Of a stretch of DNA of 64,000 bases, positions 19,534 to 28,202 are shown in pieces. The DNA comes from Pseudomonas ekonensis (lineage in GTDB: Bacteria > Pseudomonadota > Gammaproteobacteria > Pseudomonadales > Pseudomonadaceae): contig NZ_JAHSTS010000002.1 of the NCBI RefSeq assembly GCF_019145435.1, positions 558,001-622,000 on the forward strand, written 5' to 3'. Position 1 is the stretch's first letter; the number at the start of each line of letters is the position of its first letter. Below the pieces are notes generated by a model. That model searched no databases. It saw only the letters and a list, made by a program, of their open reading frames with translations, and was not told where the DNA came from. A program made the translations under genes and the position numbers.

Positions 19534-20994
19534 ATGATCAAATCGTTGCGTCCCCTGCTGTTGGCCAGCCTTCTCTTGCCCCTGGCCCTGCCCGTTTCCG
19601 CCGCCGCCATCAACACCACCCTGACCCCCAACGTCGAAAAGGCCCTGAAGGCCAGCAAGCTGCAGCCCAGCGCGCTGTCGCTGGTGATGGTGCCGCTGGA
19701 AGGCCCCGGCACCCCGACCGTGTACAACGCCGACGTGTCGGTCAACCCGGCCTCGACCATGAAACTGGTCACCACCTACGCGGCCCTGGAAATGCTCGGC
19801 CCCAACCACCAGTGGAAAACCGAGTTCTACACCGACGGCGACCTGAGCGGCGGCATCCTCAACGGCAACCTCTACCTCAAGGGCGGCGGCGACCCGAAGC
19901 TGAACATGGAGAAGCTCTGGCTGCTGATGCGCGACCTGCGCGCCAACGGCGTGACCCAGGTCACCGGCGACCTGGTGCTGGACCGCAACTTCTTCGTCCA
20001 GCCGCAGCTGCCGGAATTCAACGACGACGGCAACGACGAGAACAAACCGTTCCTGGTCAAGCCGGACGCCCTGCTGGTCAACCTCAAGGCCCTGCGCTTC
20101 GTGGCCCGCAATGACGACGGCCGGGTGCTGGTGTCCGTGGAGCCGCCGATCGCCAGCATCCGCATCGACAACCAGGTCAAGGCGCTCAATTCCAAGCAAT
20201 GCACCGGCGGCGTGCGCTACAACCCGGTGCCCCAGGCCGACGGCAGCGTGACCGTGACCGTCGGCGGCCAGTTGGGCGAAGGCTGCAGCTCGCAGACCTA
20301 CCTGTCGCTGCTCGACCACGCCACCTACACCGCCGGCGCCGTGCGGGCGATCTGGAAGGAACTGGGCGGCAGCATCCAGGGCAAGGACCGCCAGGGCGCG
20401 ACCCCGGGCAATGCCAAGGTGCTGGCCCGCGCCTTCTCGCCGGATCTGGCGGAAGTCATCCGCGACATCAACAAGTACAGCAACAACACCATGGCCCAGC
20501 AGCTGTTCCTGAGCCTGGGTCAGCGCTTTCGCAACGAGGCCGACGGCGACGACGCCAAGGCGGCCCAGCGCGTGGTGCGCCAGTGGCTGGCGAAGAAAGG
20601 CATCACCGCGCCGCACCTGGTGATGGAGAACGGCTCCGGCCTGTCCCGCGCAGAGCGCGTCAGCGCCCGTGAGATGGCCAGCATGCTGCAGGCCGCGTGG
20701 CACAGCCCGTACGCCGCCGAGTACATCAGCTCGATGCCGATCGTCGGCACCGACGGCACCATGCGCAAGCGCCTGAAGAACACCGCGATGCGCGGCGAAG
20801 CCCACATCAAGACCGGTACCCTGAACACCGTTCGGGCGATCGCCGGCTTCAGCCGCGACAACAACGGCAACACCTGGGCGGTGGTGGCGATCCTCAACGA
20901 CAAGGCTCCGTTCGGCGCCTCGTCGGTGCTGGACCAGGTGCTGCTGGACCTGTACCGCCAGCCGAAGGCGCCGCAGACCGCGTCGGTTCTTTAA
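19534..20994 (+). CDS. dacB: D-alanyl-D-alanine carboxypeptidase/endopeptidase (PBP4)
   Basis: 486 aa. The N-terminus MIKSLRPLLLASLLLPLALP with VSAAA is a Sec signal peptide, so the enzyme acts in the periplasm on peptidoglycan cross-links and stem peptides. The class C penicillin-binding triad is complete: STMK at 74-77, SNN near 314 (KYSNNTMAQ) and KTG near 426 (HIKTGTLN). Length agrees with PBP4. Followed by two REP-like palindromes and the convergent diguanylate cyclase gene. Confidence 0.96.
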   Translation: MIKSLRPLLLASLLLPLALPVSAAAINTTLTPNVEKALKASKLQPSALSLVMVPLEGPGTPTVYNADVSVNPASTMKLVTTYAALEMLGPNHQWKTEFYTDGDLSGGILNGNLYLKGGGDPKLNMEKLWLLMRDLRANGVTQVTGDLVLDRNFFVQPQLPEFNDDGNDENKPFLVKPDALLVNLKALRFVARNDDGRVLVSVEPPIASIRIDNQVKALNSKQCTGGVRYNPVPQADGSVTVTVGGQLGEGCSSQTYLSLLDHATYTAGAVRAIWKELGGSIQGKDRQGATPGNAKVLARAFSPDLAEVIRDINKYSNNTMAQQLFLSLGQRFRNEADGDDAKAAQRVVRQWLAKKGITAPHLVMENGSGLSRAERVSAREMASMLQAAWHSPYAAEYISSMPIVGTDGTMRKRLKNTAMRGEAHIKTGTLNTVRAIAGFSRDNNGNTWAVVAILNDKAPFGASSVLDQVLLDLYRQPKAPQTASVL

Positions 20995-21033
20995 GCGTTT
21001 TCTCTGTGGGGCGCCTGTCCGGCGGCGACTGGG

Positions 21034-21150
21034 CTGACGCCATCGCCAGCAGGCTGGCCCCCGCAGGGGATCTGGGCGACTCGCTGCAAAGCCATGTGAC
21101 ATCAGTGGATGGCAGGACTGACGCCATCGCGAGCAGGCTCGCTCCTACAA
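21034..21150. repeat. Two REP-like elements in direct orientation
   Basis: CTGACGCCATCGCCAGCAGG plus CTGGCCCCCGCAG (21034-21066) and a diverged copy CTGACGCCATCGCGAGCAGG plus CTCGCTCCTACAA (21118-21150) are in the same orientation about 84 bp apart. Each forms a short hairpin. They fill the gap between convergent dacB and the GGDEF gene. Confidence 0.75.
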
Positions 21151-21161
21151 AGGATCGGTGC

Positions 21162-23552
21162 TCAGTTCATCTGCCGCTCGACCCGATCCCGCCCGCCCTG
21201 CTTCGCCGCATACACCCCGGAGTCCGCCCGCAGCAGCAAGGCATCGGCGCCCTCTCCCGGGTGCCAGCTGGCGATGCCGAAACTGGCGGTCACCGTGCCC
21301 ACCACGTCCACCGGCGCGCTGCGCAGGCCCTGCCACAGCTCCACCGCCAGCATGTAGGCGTGGTCGCCGTCGATGTCCGGGCACAGCACCATGAACTCCT
21401 CGCCGCCCAGACGGCAGAACACGTCGGTGCGCCGCAGGCGATGGCCGATGCGGTCGCACACGGCCTGCAGGACCCTGTCGCCCACCGCATGCCCGTATTG
21501 GTCGTTGATCCGCTTGAAATGGTCGATGTCGAGCATGATCACCGACAGCTCCCCGCCGCCGCGCTCGACCCGCGCCATTTCGGTGGTCAGCCGCTCCTGG
21601 AAATAGCGCCGGTTGTGGATGCCGGTCAGGGCGTCGGTCACCGACAGGGCGCGCAGTTCCTCTTCCACCCGCTTGAGGTCGGAAATGTCGGAAATGTAGC
21701 CATGCCACAGCACCCCACCGCCCGGCAGTTCCTCCGGCGTCGCTTCGCCGCGCACCCAGCGCAGGCCGCGCTCGGGCAACAGCACGCGGTATTCCTCACG
21801 CCACGGGCTGAGGTGGTCGGCCGAAGCGCGGATCGATGAGCGCACCCGCGTGGTGTCCTGGGGGTGGATGCGGGTGAAGATCGCCTCGGCGTTGAGCAGC
21901 AGCACATCCGGCTCCAGCTCGTAGATCTCGCGGATCCCGTCGCTGGCGTAGATCACGCTGAAGCGGCCGTCGAACTCCATCTTGAACTGATAGATGCCGC
22001 CGGGAACGTGGGCGCTGAGCTTTTTGAGCAGCACATCCCGCGCCGCCAAGGCTTCGTGCACGCGCTTGCGTTCGGTGATGTCGATGCAGATCGCCAGATG
22101 CCCCACCCACAGCCCCTGCTCGTCGAGCACCGGCGTGGCCAGCATGTTCACCGGGATATGGCTGCCGTCCTTGCGCACCAGCGTCCACTCCCGGGCCTCG
22201 TGGCCGCCGACTTCGCCGCCCTCCACCAGCATCGCCTGGCAAGCCGGGATGGTCTTGCCGTAGCGGGCGCTCAGCTCCGCCGCCCGCGCACTCAGCTCCC
22301 GGGGAAAGTGCAGGTTTTCCAGGGTCATGTGGCCGACGACTTCGCTGCTGCGGTAGCCGAGCATCTGTTCGGCGCCGGGGTTGAAGGTGTTGATCACCCC
22401 GCGCAGGTCGGTGGCGATGATCGCCACTTGGGTCGCCGCGTTGAGCACGCCGCGCAACTGGCCGTGGGTGCCGCGCAGCTCCCGCTCGCTGGCGTGCAGC
22501 TCCTGGGTGCGCTGCTCGACCATGCGCAGGGCGCGCTGGCGCTGGCTGACCAGCACGTACAGCAAGGCGCTCAACAGCACGCTGAGCAAGATCCCCAGGA
22601 CGATCTGGCTGCTCACCGAGGAATGGTTGGCCTGCATGAAGGCTGCGCTGGGCTGGATGTCCACCTGGTAGTCGTGGTCGGCCAGGCGCAGCAACTGGGT
22701 GGACGACAGATCGCTGTCCCCCGGCTTGTTGGAGGATTCGTACAGCACCTCATGCTGATCGTCGGTGGACAGGTCGAGGATGCGCACCGTGAGGAAGTCA
22801 TGGTCTTCGGCCGGCAAGCCGTCCGCCAGCAACTGACGCATGCTGATCACCGCCATCACGTAACCCTGCGGCTGGCGATCCGCCGCCCCCGTGCGGATGA
22901 CCGGCGCCAGCAGCAACACGCCCCGGGCATAGGCCGGCTCGATGCCCACCAGGTGCAGCGGCTGCGACACCGCCATGCGCCCGCTGCGGTCGGCGCGCTC
23001 CAGGGTGGACCTGCGCAGCGGCTGGGCCAGCAGGTCGTAGCCCAGCGGCGTGGGCAGGCGGCTTTGGGTCTGGGTGTAGAGCACCGGCACGTAGACGTCG
23101 CGGTCCCCGGCCACCTGCAACTGGCCGTCGGCGTTCAGCTCACGGAACATGAACGTGGACAGGCCCTCGTCGCGCACCGCCTGCTCAAGCGCCGGACGTT
23201 GCGCACGGCTCACCCGGGGCGCGTAGGAATAGGCTTGGGTGCGCAGCAGAAGCGGCTTGGCGTAGCCGTCGAACTCGGCGCGGGACACGGAATCGGAATT
23301 GGTGAAGAACCGGCGCAGGCCGTCCAGGCGCTGCTCCTGGTCCTGAAAGCGTTCTTCGATGCGGCTGTAGCGTTCGCTGGCCAGCAACTGAAAGCGCTGG
23401 CGCAACTGGTTGTGGAACTGATTGACGGTGGCCCAGGCCAGCAACCCCGTGAGAATCGCACCGGCGAGCAGAACCAGCAGCGCGACCAGCCAGGCCGAGA
23501 CTTCTTCGCTGATGAAACCCAGGATCTTTGGGCGCACGGGGTGCAACGACAT
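21162..23552 (-). CDS. Membrane CHASE-PAS-PAS-GGDEF diguanylate cyclase
   Basis: 796 aa from ATG 23552 (a GTG three codons upstream is possible). Expected to make cyclic di-GMP from GTP in response to a periplasmic and a cytoplasmic signal. Order: membrane helix near 20-42; periplasmic CHASE-like domain (about 75-310) with YSYAPRVSRAQRPALE; second helix near 318-340; PAS (about 365-490) with TFNPGAEQMLGYRSSEVVGH; second PAS (about 500-625); GGDEF domain with intact RLGGEEFMVL (GGEEF near 716) and an RRTD inhibitory site five residues before it, so product inhibition is likely. No EAL domain. Stands alone between dacB and rlmL. Confidence 0.93.
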   Translation of the reverse strand: MSLHPVRPKILGFISEEVSAWLVALLVLLAGAILTGLLAWATVNQFHNQLRQRFQLLASERYSRIEERFQDQEQRLDGLRRFFTNSDSVSRAEFDGYAKPLLLRTQAYSYAPRVSRAQRPALEQAVRDEGLSTFMFRELNADGQLQVAGDRDVYVPVLYTQTQSRLPTPLGYDLLAQPLRRSTLERADRSGRMAVSQPLHLVGIEPAYARGVLLLAPVIRTGAADRQPQGYVMAVISMRQLLADGLPAEDHDFLTVRILDLSTDDQHEVLYESSNKPGDSDLSSTQLLRLADHDYQVDIQPSAAFMQANHSSVSSQIVLGILLSVLLSALLYVLVSQRQRALRMVEQRTQELHASERELRGTHGQLRGVLNAATQVAIIATDLRGVINTFNPGAEQMLGYRSSEVVGHMTLENLHFPRELSARAAELSARYGKTIPACQAMLVEGGEVGGHEAREWTLVRKDGSHIPVNMLATPVLDEQGLWVGHLAICIDITERKRVHEALAARDVLLKKLSAHVPGGIYQFKMEFDGRFSVIYASDGIREIYELEPDVLLLNAEAIFTRIHPQDTTRVRSSIRASADHLSPWREEYRVLLPERGLRWVRGEATPEELPGGGVLWHGYISDISDLKRVEEELRALSVTDALTGIHNRRYFQERLTTEMARVERGGGELSVIMLDIDHFKRINDQYGHAVGDRVLQAVCDRIGHRLRRTDVFCRLGGEEFMVLCPDIDGDHAYMLAVELWQGLRSAPVDVVGTVTASFGIASWHPGEGADALLLRADSGVYAAKQGGRDRVERQMN

Positions 23553-23699
23553 AGAGGCCACTCACTACGCCAGTGTTTCCTTGGAAACCCTCATTGGCCG
23601 TGAGTTGAGTTATAGCTATTAGCCACTAATTTGGCTAGCACTGATCGGATCCAGGAGCCTTTAAAAATCAAGGCTCTGTGGATCCAATCAGGTCAGGCG

Positions 23700-25964
23700 T
23701 CAACGGGCCGTGATTTTCCAGGCGCGGTGGATTTTGCCGTTGCGGGCGAAATCCGGATCGATGGTGCTGGCGGTGATCTCCTCGACCGCATAACGCTCGG
23801 CCAGGTTGTCCTCCAGCTGGAACTTGCGGAAGTTGTTGGAGAAGTACAGCACCCCGCCGGCGGCCAGACGGGCCATGGCCAGGTCGATCAGTTGCACCTG
23901 GTCGCGCTGCACGTCGAACACCCCTTCCATGCGCTTGGAGTTGGAGAAGGTCGGCGGGTCGATGAAGATCAGGTCGTATTCGTCGCGGCTGTTCTCCAGC
24001 CACGCCATCACGTCACCCTGCTCCAGGCGGTTCTTGTCGGAGAAGCCGTTGAGCGACAGGTTGCGCCGGGCCCAGTCGAGGTAGGTCTTGGACAGGTCGA
24101 CGCTGGTGGTGCTGCGCGCCCCGCCCTTGGCCGCGTGCACGCTGGCGGTCGCGGTGTAGCAGAACAGGTTGAGGAAACGCTTGCCGGCGGCCTCTTTCTG
24201 AATGCGCATGCGGATCGGACGGTGGTCGAGGAACAGCCCGGTGTCGAGGTAGTCGGTGAGGTTGACCAGCAGCTTCACGCCGCCCTCGGTCACTTCATTG
24301 AACTTGCCCTGGGCGCTCTGGCGCTCGTACTGCTTGGTGCCGCTCTGACGCTCGCGGCGCTTGACCACCACACGGCTCTTGTCGATGTTCAGCGCCTGTG
24401 GAATGGCCGCCAGGGCGTCGAACATGCGCACCGAGGCCTTCTCCGGATCGACCGACTTCGGCGCGGCGTATTCCTGGACGTGCACCCAGTCCTGGTACAG
24501 GTCGATGGCCATGGCGTATTCCGGCATGTCCGCATCGTAGACCCGGTAGCAATCGATGCCCTCGCGCTTGACCCACTTGCCCAGCGCCTTGAGGTTCTTC
24601 TGCAGGCGGTTGGCGAACATCTGCCCGCCTTCGCTCAGGCGTGGCTGTTCGACCGCCGGGGCCGGCGCCGGCTTGATCGGGTTGCCGTTCTTGTTGAACT
24701 TGCGTTCCTGCGGCGCGTCCGGCAGTTGGTCGTAGGCCGCCTGCTCGCGCTCGGCCTGGCGCTGCTCCGGGGTACGGCGCTCGCCGGTGACGAACTGGTC
24801 CGGCCGCACCTTGATCAGCAGCAGCTTGCACGGCAACGCGCCGTTCCAGAAGGAATACTGCTTGTGGCTGCGGATGCCCATGCGCTTGCCCAGGTCCGGC
24901 GCGCCGGTGAACACCGCCGCCTCCCAGTTCAGGCAGGCCTGGCGCAGGCGCTCGCCGAGGTTCTGGTAGAGGTACAGCAGGCTGGCTTCGTCGCCCAGAC
25001 GCTCGCCGTACGGCGGGTTGCAGATCACCAGGCCTTTCTGGTTCTGGTCCGGGCGCGGCTCGAAGGTCGCCACTTCGCCCTGGTAGATCTTGATCCACTC
25101 GCTCAGGCCGGCGCGCTCGACGTTGTTGCGGCCCGGCTGGATCAGCCGCGGGTCGGCCTCATAGCCGCGGATCCACAGCGGCGGCTTGGCCAGGCCGGCG
25201 GCGGCGCGTTCCTGGGCTTCGTCATGGAGCTTGCGCCACAGCGCCGGCACATGGCCCAGCCAGTGGGTGAAGCCCCAGTGTTCGCGGCGCAGGTTGGGCG
25301 CCATGTCGGCGGCGATCATCCCCGCCTCGACCAGGAACGTGCCGACGCCGCACATCGGGTCGGCCAGCGCGCCGCCCTCGGCGGCGATGCGCGGCCAGCC
25401 GGCGCGGATCAGCACCGCGGCCGCCAGGTTTTCCTTGAGCGGCGCCGCGCCCTGCTGCAGACGGTAGCCGCGCTGGTGCAGGCTGTGGCCGGAAAGGTCG
25501 AGGGACAGGATCGCTTCGCCGCGGTCCAGGCGCAGGTGGATGCGCAGGTCCGGGTTCAGCTTGTCGATGGAAGGACGGTCGCCCTGCGGCGTGCGCAGCT
25601 TGTCGACGATGGCGTCCTTGACCTTAAGGGCGCCGAAATGGGTGTTGTCGATGCCCGAGCCGTGGCCGCTGAACTCGACGGCCAGGGTGCCGTCGCTGAG
25701 CATGTGGTCCTGCCAGTCGATGTCGTGCACGCCGTCGTACAGGTCGTCGGCGTTCTTCATCGAAAAGCGTTTGAGCACCAGCAGCACCCGGTTGGCCAGG
25801 CGCGACCAGAGGCACAGGCGGTAGGCGGTTTCCATGGTGGCCATGCCACGCACGGCGGAGGTGTGTTCGCGGGCCTCTTCAAGGCCAAGCCCGACGGCTT
25901 CCTCGATGAGCAGGCCTTCAAGGCCTTTTGGGCAGGTGAGGAAGAGTTCGAAACGATCGGACAT
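23700..25964 (-). CDS. rlmL: Bifunctional 23S rRNA methyltransferase RlmK/L
   Basis: 754 aa from ATG 25964 (MSDRFELFLTCPKGLEGLL); the frame is open further upstream but that stretch lacks family similarity. The N-terminal THUMP and RlmL half (catalytic CNPPYGERLG) makes m2G2445, the C-terminal RlmK half (FLNLFCYTATASVHAAKGGA and IDPPTFSNSKRMEGV) makes m7G2069 in 23S rRNA. The halves are joined by a charged linker near 360-420. Fusion of the two enzymes is normal in gammaproteobacteria. Divergent from rmf. Confidence 0.96.
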   Translation of the reverse strand: MSDRFELFLTCPKGLEGLLIEEAVGLGLEEAREHTSAVRGMATMETAYRLCLWSRLANRVLLVLKRFSMKNADDLYDGVHDIDWQDHMLSDGTLAVEFSGHGSGIDNTHFGALKVKDAIVDKLRTPQGDRPSIDKLNPDLRIHLRLDRGEAILSLDLSGHSLHQRGYRLQQGAAPLKENLAAAVLIRAGWPRIAAEGGALADPMCGVGTFLVEAGMIAADMAPNLRREHWGFTHWLGHVPALWRKLHDEAQERAAAGLAKPPLWIRGYEADPRLIQPGRNNVERAGLSEWIKIYQGEVATFEPRPDQNQKGLVICNPPYGERLGDEASLLYLYQNLGERLRQACLNWEAAVFTGAPDLGKRMGIRSHKQYSFWNGALPCKLLLIKVRPDQFVTGERRTPEQRQAEREQAAYDQLPDAPQERKFNKNGNPIKPAPAPAVEQPRLSEGGQMFANRLQKNLKALGKWVKREGIDCYRVYDADMPEYAMAIDLYQDWVHVQEYAAPKSVDPEKASVRMFDALAAIPQALNIDKSRVVVKRRERQSGTKQYERQSAQGKFNEVTEGGVKLLVNLTDYLDTGLFLDHRPIRMRIQKEAAGKRFLNLFCYTATASVHAAKGGARSTTSVDLSKTYLDWARRNLSLNGFSDKNRLEQGDVMAWLENSRDEYDLIFIDPPTFSNSKRMEGVFDVQRDQVQLIDLAMARLAAGGVLYFSNNFRKFQLEDNLAERYAVEEITASTIDPDFARNGKIHRAWKITAR

Positions 25965-26496
25965 GGTATTTCCAGAGCCTTTGGCTGTGTGGGCCGGCAA
26001 CGCATCGCCGACCCGGTTTTCAATCAGGCGCTTTTCTGCAAGAGCGCCCGCGTGGCACGAAGGTGTGCCGTTCCATCCCCCGCTGCTCGGGTCAAAAGAG
26101 CTTAGATGCCGGGACAGATAAAAAAGTTGATGCAACAAAATGACTCAAAGCAACCCTTCGTCGAATAGTACCTGACTGCAAGCGTGGGTCATTCTCACTA
26201 AAGGATTAACCCCATCATTCGACGCAGCGCCGATCATACCGGGGTTTGACCAATAAACATTGGAAAAATACGCTGTTACTTATCGCCATAGCACGCTTTT
26301 CGTTACGTCCTTATGACAAAACGGTCATTCCCTCGATGTGACTCATTGGTTAGAACTGACTCCAGGTTGACGTCGCAACGGCGTCAACACCTTGGCTCGC
26401 CACGCCGGCAGCGAGCCGCCAACGGCAGAGTTTTTCTGCCTGACCCCGTTGGGGGTCGACGCGACACAAACAGTCAACAAGTGAGGGAAACACCCT
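25965..26496. other. 532-bp non-coding region between rlmL and rmf
   Basis: No gene seen. The plus strand before rmf contains several possible RNA structures: GTTGACG...CGTCAAC (about 26366-26389) and GGCAGAG-TTTT-CTGCC (about 26423-26441), then a CCCCGTTGGGGG hairpin and a GTGAGGGAAAC ribosome site just before the ATG. TTGACCAATAAACATTGG near 26246-26263 is AT-rich and promoter-like. A long structured leader would suit a gene tuned to growth phase such as rmf, but the start of transcription cannot be fixed by eye. Confidence 0.5.
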
Positions 26497-26712
26497 ATGA
26501 GAAGACTTAAGCGTGATCCGTTGGAAAGAGCATTTTTGCGCGGATATCAATATGGCGTTGGTGGCAAATCCCGTGAGCTTTGCCCATTTACTCTACCGTC
26601 GGTGCGCCAAGCCTGGATCAACGGCTGGCGGGAAGGACGCGGCGACAACTGGGACGGTATGACCGGCACTGCGGGAATCCACAGACTCAACGAACTTCAC
26701 GCCGTCGGCTGA
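26497..26712 (+). CDS. rmf: Ribosome modulation factor
   Basis: 71 aa, basic. MRRLKRDPLERAFLRGYQYG followed by CPFTLPSVRQAWINGWREGR is the Rmf signature. Rmf binds 70S ribosomes in stationary phase and promotes dimerisation to inactive 100S particles. Somewhat longer than the 55-aa E. coli protein at the C-terminus, as in other pseudomonads. Preceded by GTGAGGGAAAC and a long non-coding leader; followed by its own terminator. Confidence 0.96.
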   Translation: MRRLKRDPLERAFLRGYQYGVGGKSRELCPFTLPSVRQAWINGWREGRGDNWDGMTGTAGIHRLNELHAVG

Positions 26713-26798
26713 CACAGGGCACTTATTCCGACACGACAATCTGAATTCGCAACGATTTAACCACGCACGTCCTTCCCGGACGGCGGGCTACGGCCCAG

Positions 26799-26823
26799 GG
26801 GCTCCTTCGAGGAGCCCTTTTTT
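26799..26823 (+). terminator. Intrinsic terminator of rmf
   Basis: GGGCTCC-TTCGA-GGAGCCC hairpin followed by a T6 run, about 87 bp after the rmf stop. Confidence 0.9.
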
Positions 26824-26861
26824 ATGCCTGACCGTATCCCGGCAGCGCTCCCGCCGACGTT

Positions 26862-26934
26862 ATCGCCAGCAGGCTGGCTCCTACAGAGCCCGGCGGTCGC
26901 CACAAATCCCTGTGGGAGCCAGCCTGCTGGCGAT
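26862..26934. repeat. REP doublet (inverted pair)
   Basis: ATCGCCAGCAGGCTGGCTCC plus TACAG (26862-26886) faces CTGTGGGAGCCAGCCTGCTG plus GCGAT (26910-26934). It is a variant of the GGCAAGCC type with CAGCAGGCTG in the stem. Located between convergent rmf and pyrD. Confidence 0.87.
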
Positions 26935-26947
26935 GGCGTCATAGGCT

Positions 26948-27967
26948 TCAGCGCAGGGCGGCGATCGCGTCCACGGATTCGCGGATCAGCGCCGGGCCCT
27001 TGTAGATGAAGCCGGAATAGATCTGCACCAGACTCGCACCTGCGGTGATCTTCTCGGCCGCGTGCTTGCCTTCGGTGATGCCGCCGGCCGCGATGATCGG
27101 CAGACGCCCGCCCAGTTCGGCGGCCAGCACTTTCACGGTGTGGGTGCTCTTGTCGCGGACCGGCGCGCCGGACAGGCCGCCCGCCTCGTCGCCGTGCTCC
27201 ATGCCTTCAACGCCTGCGCGGCCCAGGGTGGTGTTGGTGGCGATCACCGCGTCCATCCCGGTCTCGATCAGCGCCTGCGCCACCTGGGCGGTTTCCTCAT
27301 CGGTCATGTCCGGCGCGATCTTGATCGCCAGCGGCACGTGCTTGCCATGCTGCAGGGCCAGTTCGGCGCGGCGCGCCGCCAGATCCGCCAGCAGTTGCTT
27401 GAGCGAATCGCCGAACTGCAGGCTGCGCAGGCCCGGGGTGTTCGGCGAGCTGACGTTGACCGTGACGTAACTGGCGTGGGCGTAGACCTTGTCCAGGCAG
27501 ATCAGGTAGTCGTCCACCGCGCGCTCGACCGGGGTGTCGAAGTTCTTGCCGATGTTGATCCCCAGCACGCCCTTGTACTTGGCCGCCGCGACCCGCGCCA
27601 GCAGGTTGTCCACGCCGAGGTTGTTGAAGCCCATGCGGTTGATGATCGCCTCGGCCTCCGGCAGGCGGAACAGCCGCGGCTTGGGGTTGCCCGGCTGCGC
27701 GCGCGGGGTGACGGTGCCGATCTCGACGAAGCCGAAGCCCAACTGCGAGAAGCCGTCGATGGCCGCGCCGTTCTTGTCCAGGCCGGCCGCCAGGCCCACC
27801 GGGTTCGGGAAATCGAGGCCCATTACGGTCACCGGCACCTGCGCCGGCGCCTTGCACAGCAAGCCGTTGAGGCCCAAACGCCCGCCCGCGCCGATCAGGT
27901 CCAACGACAGATCGTGGGAGGTTTCCGGGGAAAGTTTGAACAACAGCTGACGGGCCAGGGTGTACAT
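26948..27967 (-). CDS. pyrD: Dihydroorotate dehydrogenase (quinone), class 2
   Basis: 339 aa from ATG 27967 ([19 protein letters not shown]); the open frame continues upstream but only this start gives the family N-terminus, the amphipathic membrane-associating helix pair. Oxidises dihydroorotate to orotate with quinone in pyrimidine synthesis. FMN-site motifs include [37 protein letters not shown], the catalytic serine in [15 protein letters not shown], and the phosphate-binding [14 protein letters not shown] near the C-terminus. Confidence 0.97.
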   Translation of the reverse strand: MYTLARQLLFKLSPETSHDLSLDLIGAGGRLGLNGLLCKAPAQVPVTVMGLDFPNPVGLAAGLDKNGAAIDGFSQLGFGFVEIGTVTPRAQPGNPKPRLFRLPEAEAIINRMGFNNLGVDNLLARVAAAKYKGVLGINIGKNFDTPVERAVDDYLICLDKVYAHASYVTVNVSSPNTPGLRSLQFGDSLKQLLADLAARRAELALQHGKHVPLAIKIAPDMTDEETAQVAQALIETGMDAVIATNTTLGRAGVEGMEHGDEAGGLSGAPVRDKSTHTVKVLAAELGGRLPIIAAGGITEGKHAAEKITAGASLVQIYSGFIYKGPALIRESVDAIAALR

Positions 27968-28058
27968 GGTCGGCGATGACTCGGGCGGCGAAAAGAGGCG
28001 GCGATTATAGCCGGGCATCACCCTGGCGCGCGAGGCGCACGCGCAAATCGGCCCGCGC

Positions 28059-28074
28059 TGGCATATGCCTTGCA
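28059..28074 (+). promoter_or_regulatory. Sigma-54 type promoter before nasS
   Basis: TGGCATATGCCTTGCA matches the -24/-12 consensus TGGCAC-N5-TTGCW with GG and GC correctly spaced. Transcription would start near 28085, just before the first leader hairpin at 28091. Confidence 0.72.
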
Positions 28075-28090
28075 CCCGCCGTTCCATCAG

Positions 28091-28177
28091 CCCGCGAGCC
28101 AACGGCGGCCGGCGGGCACAGACAAGGGCGTCGTCACCCGGCATTGCGCGGACAAGGCCGGGTGACGGCGTTTTTTT
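28091..28177 (+). promoter_or_regulatory. ANTAR-type antitermination leader of nasS-nasT
   Basis: P1 (28091-28116) is CCCGC-GA-GCC [AACGGC] GGC-CG-GCGGG, a stem with a hexaloop having A1 and G4. P2 (28121-28132) is GAC [AAGGGC] GTC, again A1/G4 but only three base pairs. The terminator has a 14-bp stem, arms 28129-28142 and 28157-28170, then T7 (28171-28177). The 3' arm of P2 lies inside the terminator's 5' arm, so they cannot coexist. This is the architecture bound by ANTAR proteins such as NasT, encoded in the same unit. Confidence 0.75.
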
Positions 28178-28202
28178 GAGGCCGCTTTGGCAGGTGCTTG
28201 CG

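Noticed and set aside
25965..26138. 58-residue N-terminal extension of RlmL
   Set aside because: No similarity to the family and overlaps the divergent promoter region; MSDRFELFLTCPKG is the family N-terminus.
27976..28179. Small plus-strand frame in the nasS upstream region
   Set aside because: It covers the sigma-54 element, ANTAR hairpins and terminator; Arg/Ala-rich product, better explained as non-coding.
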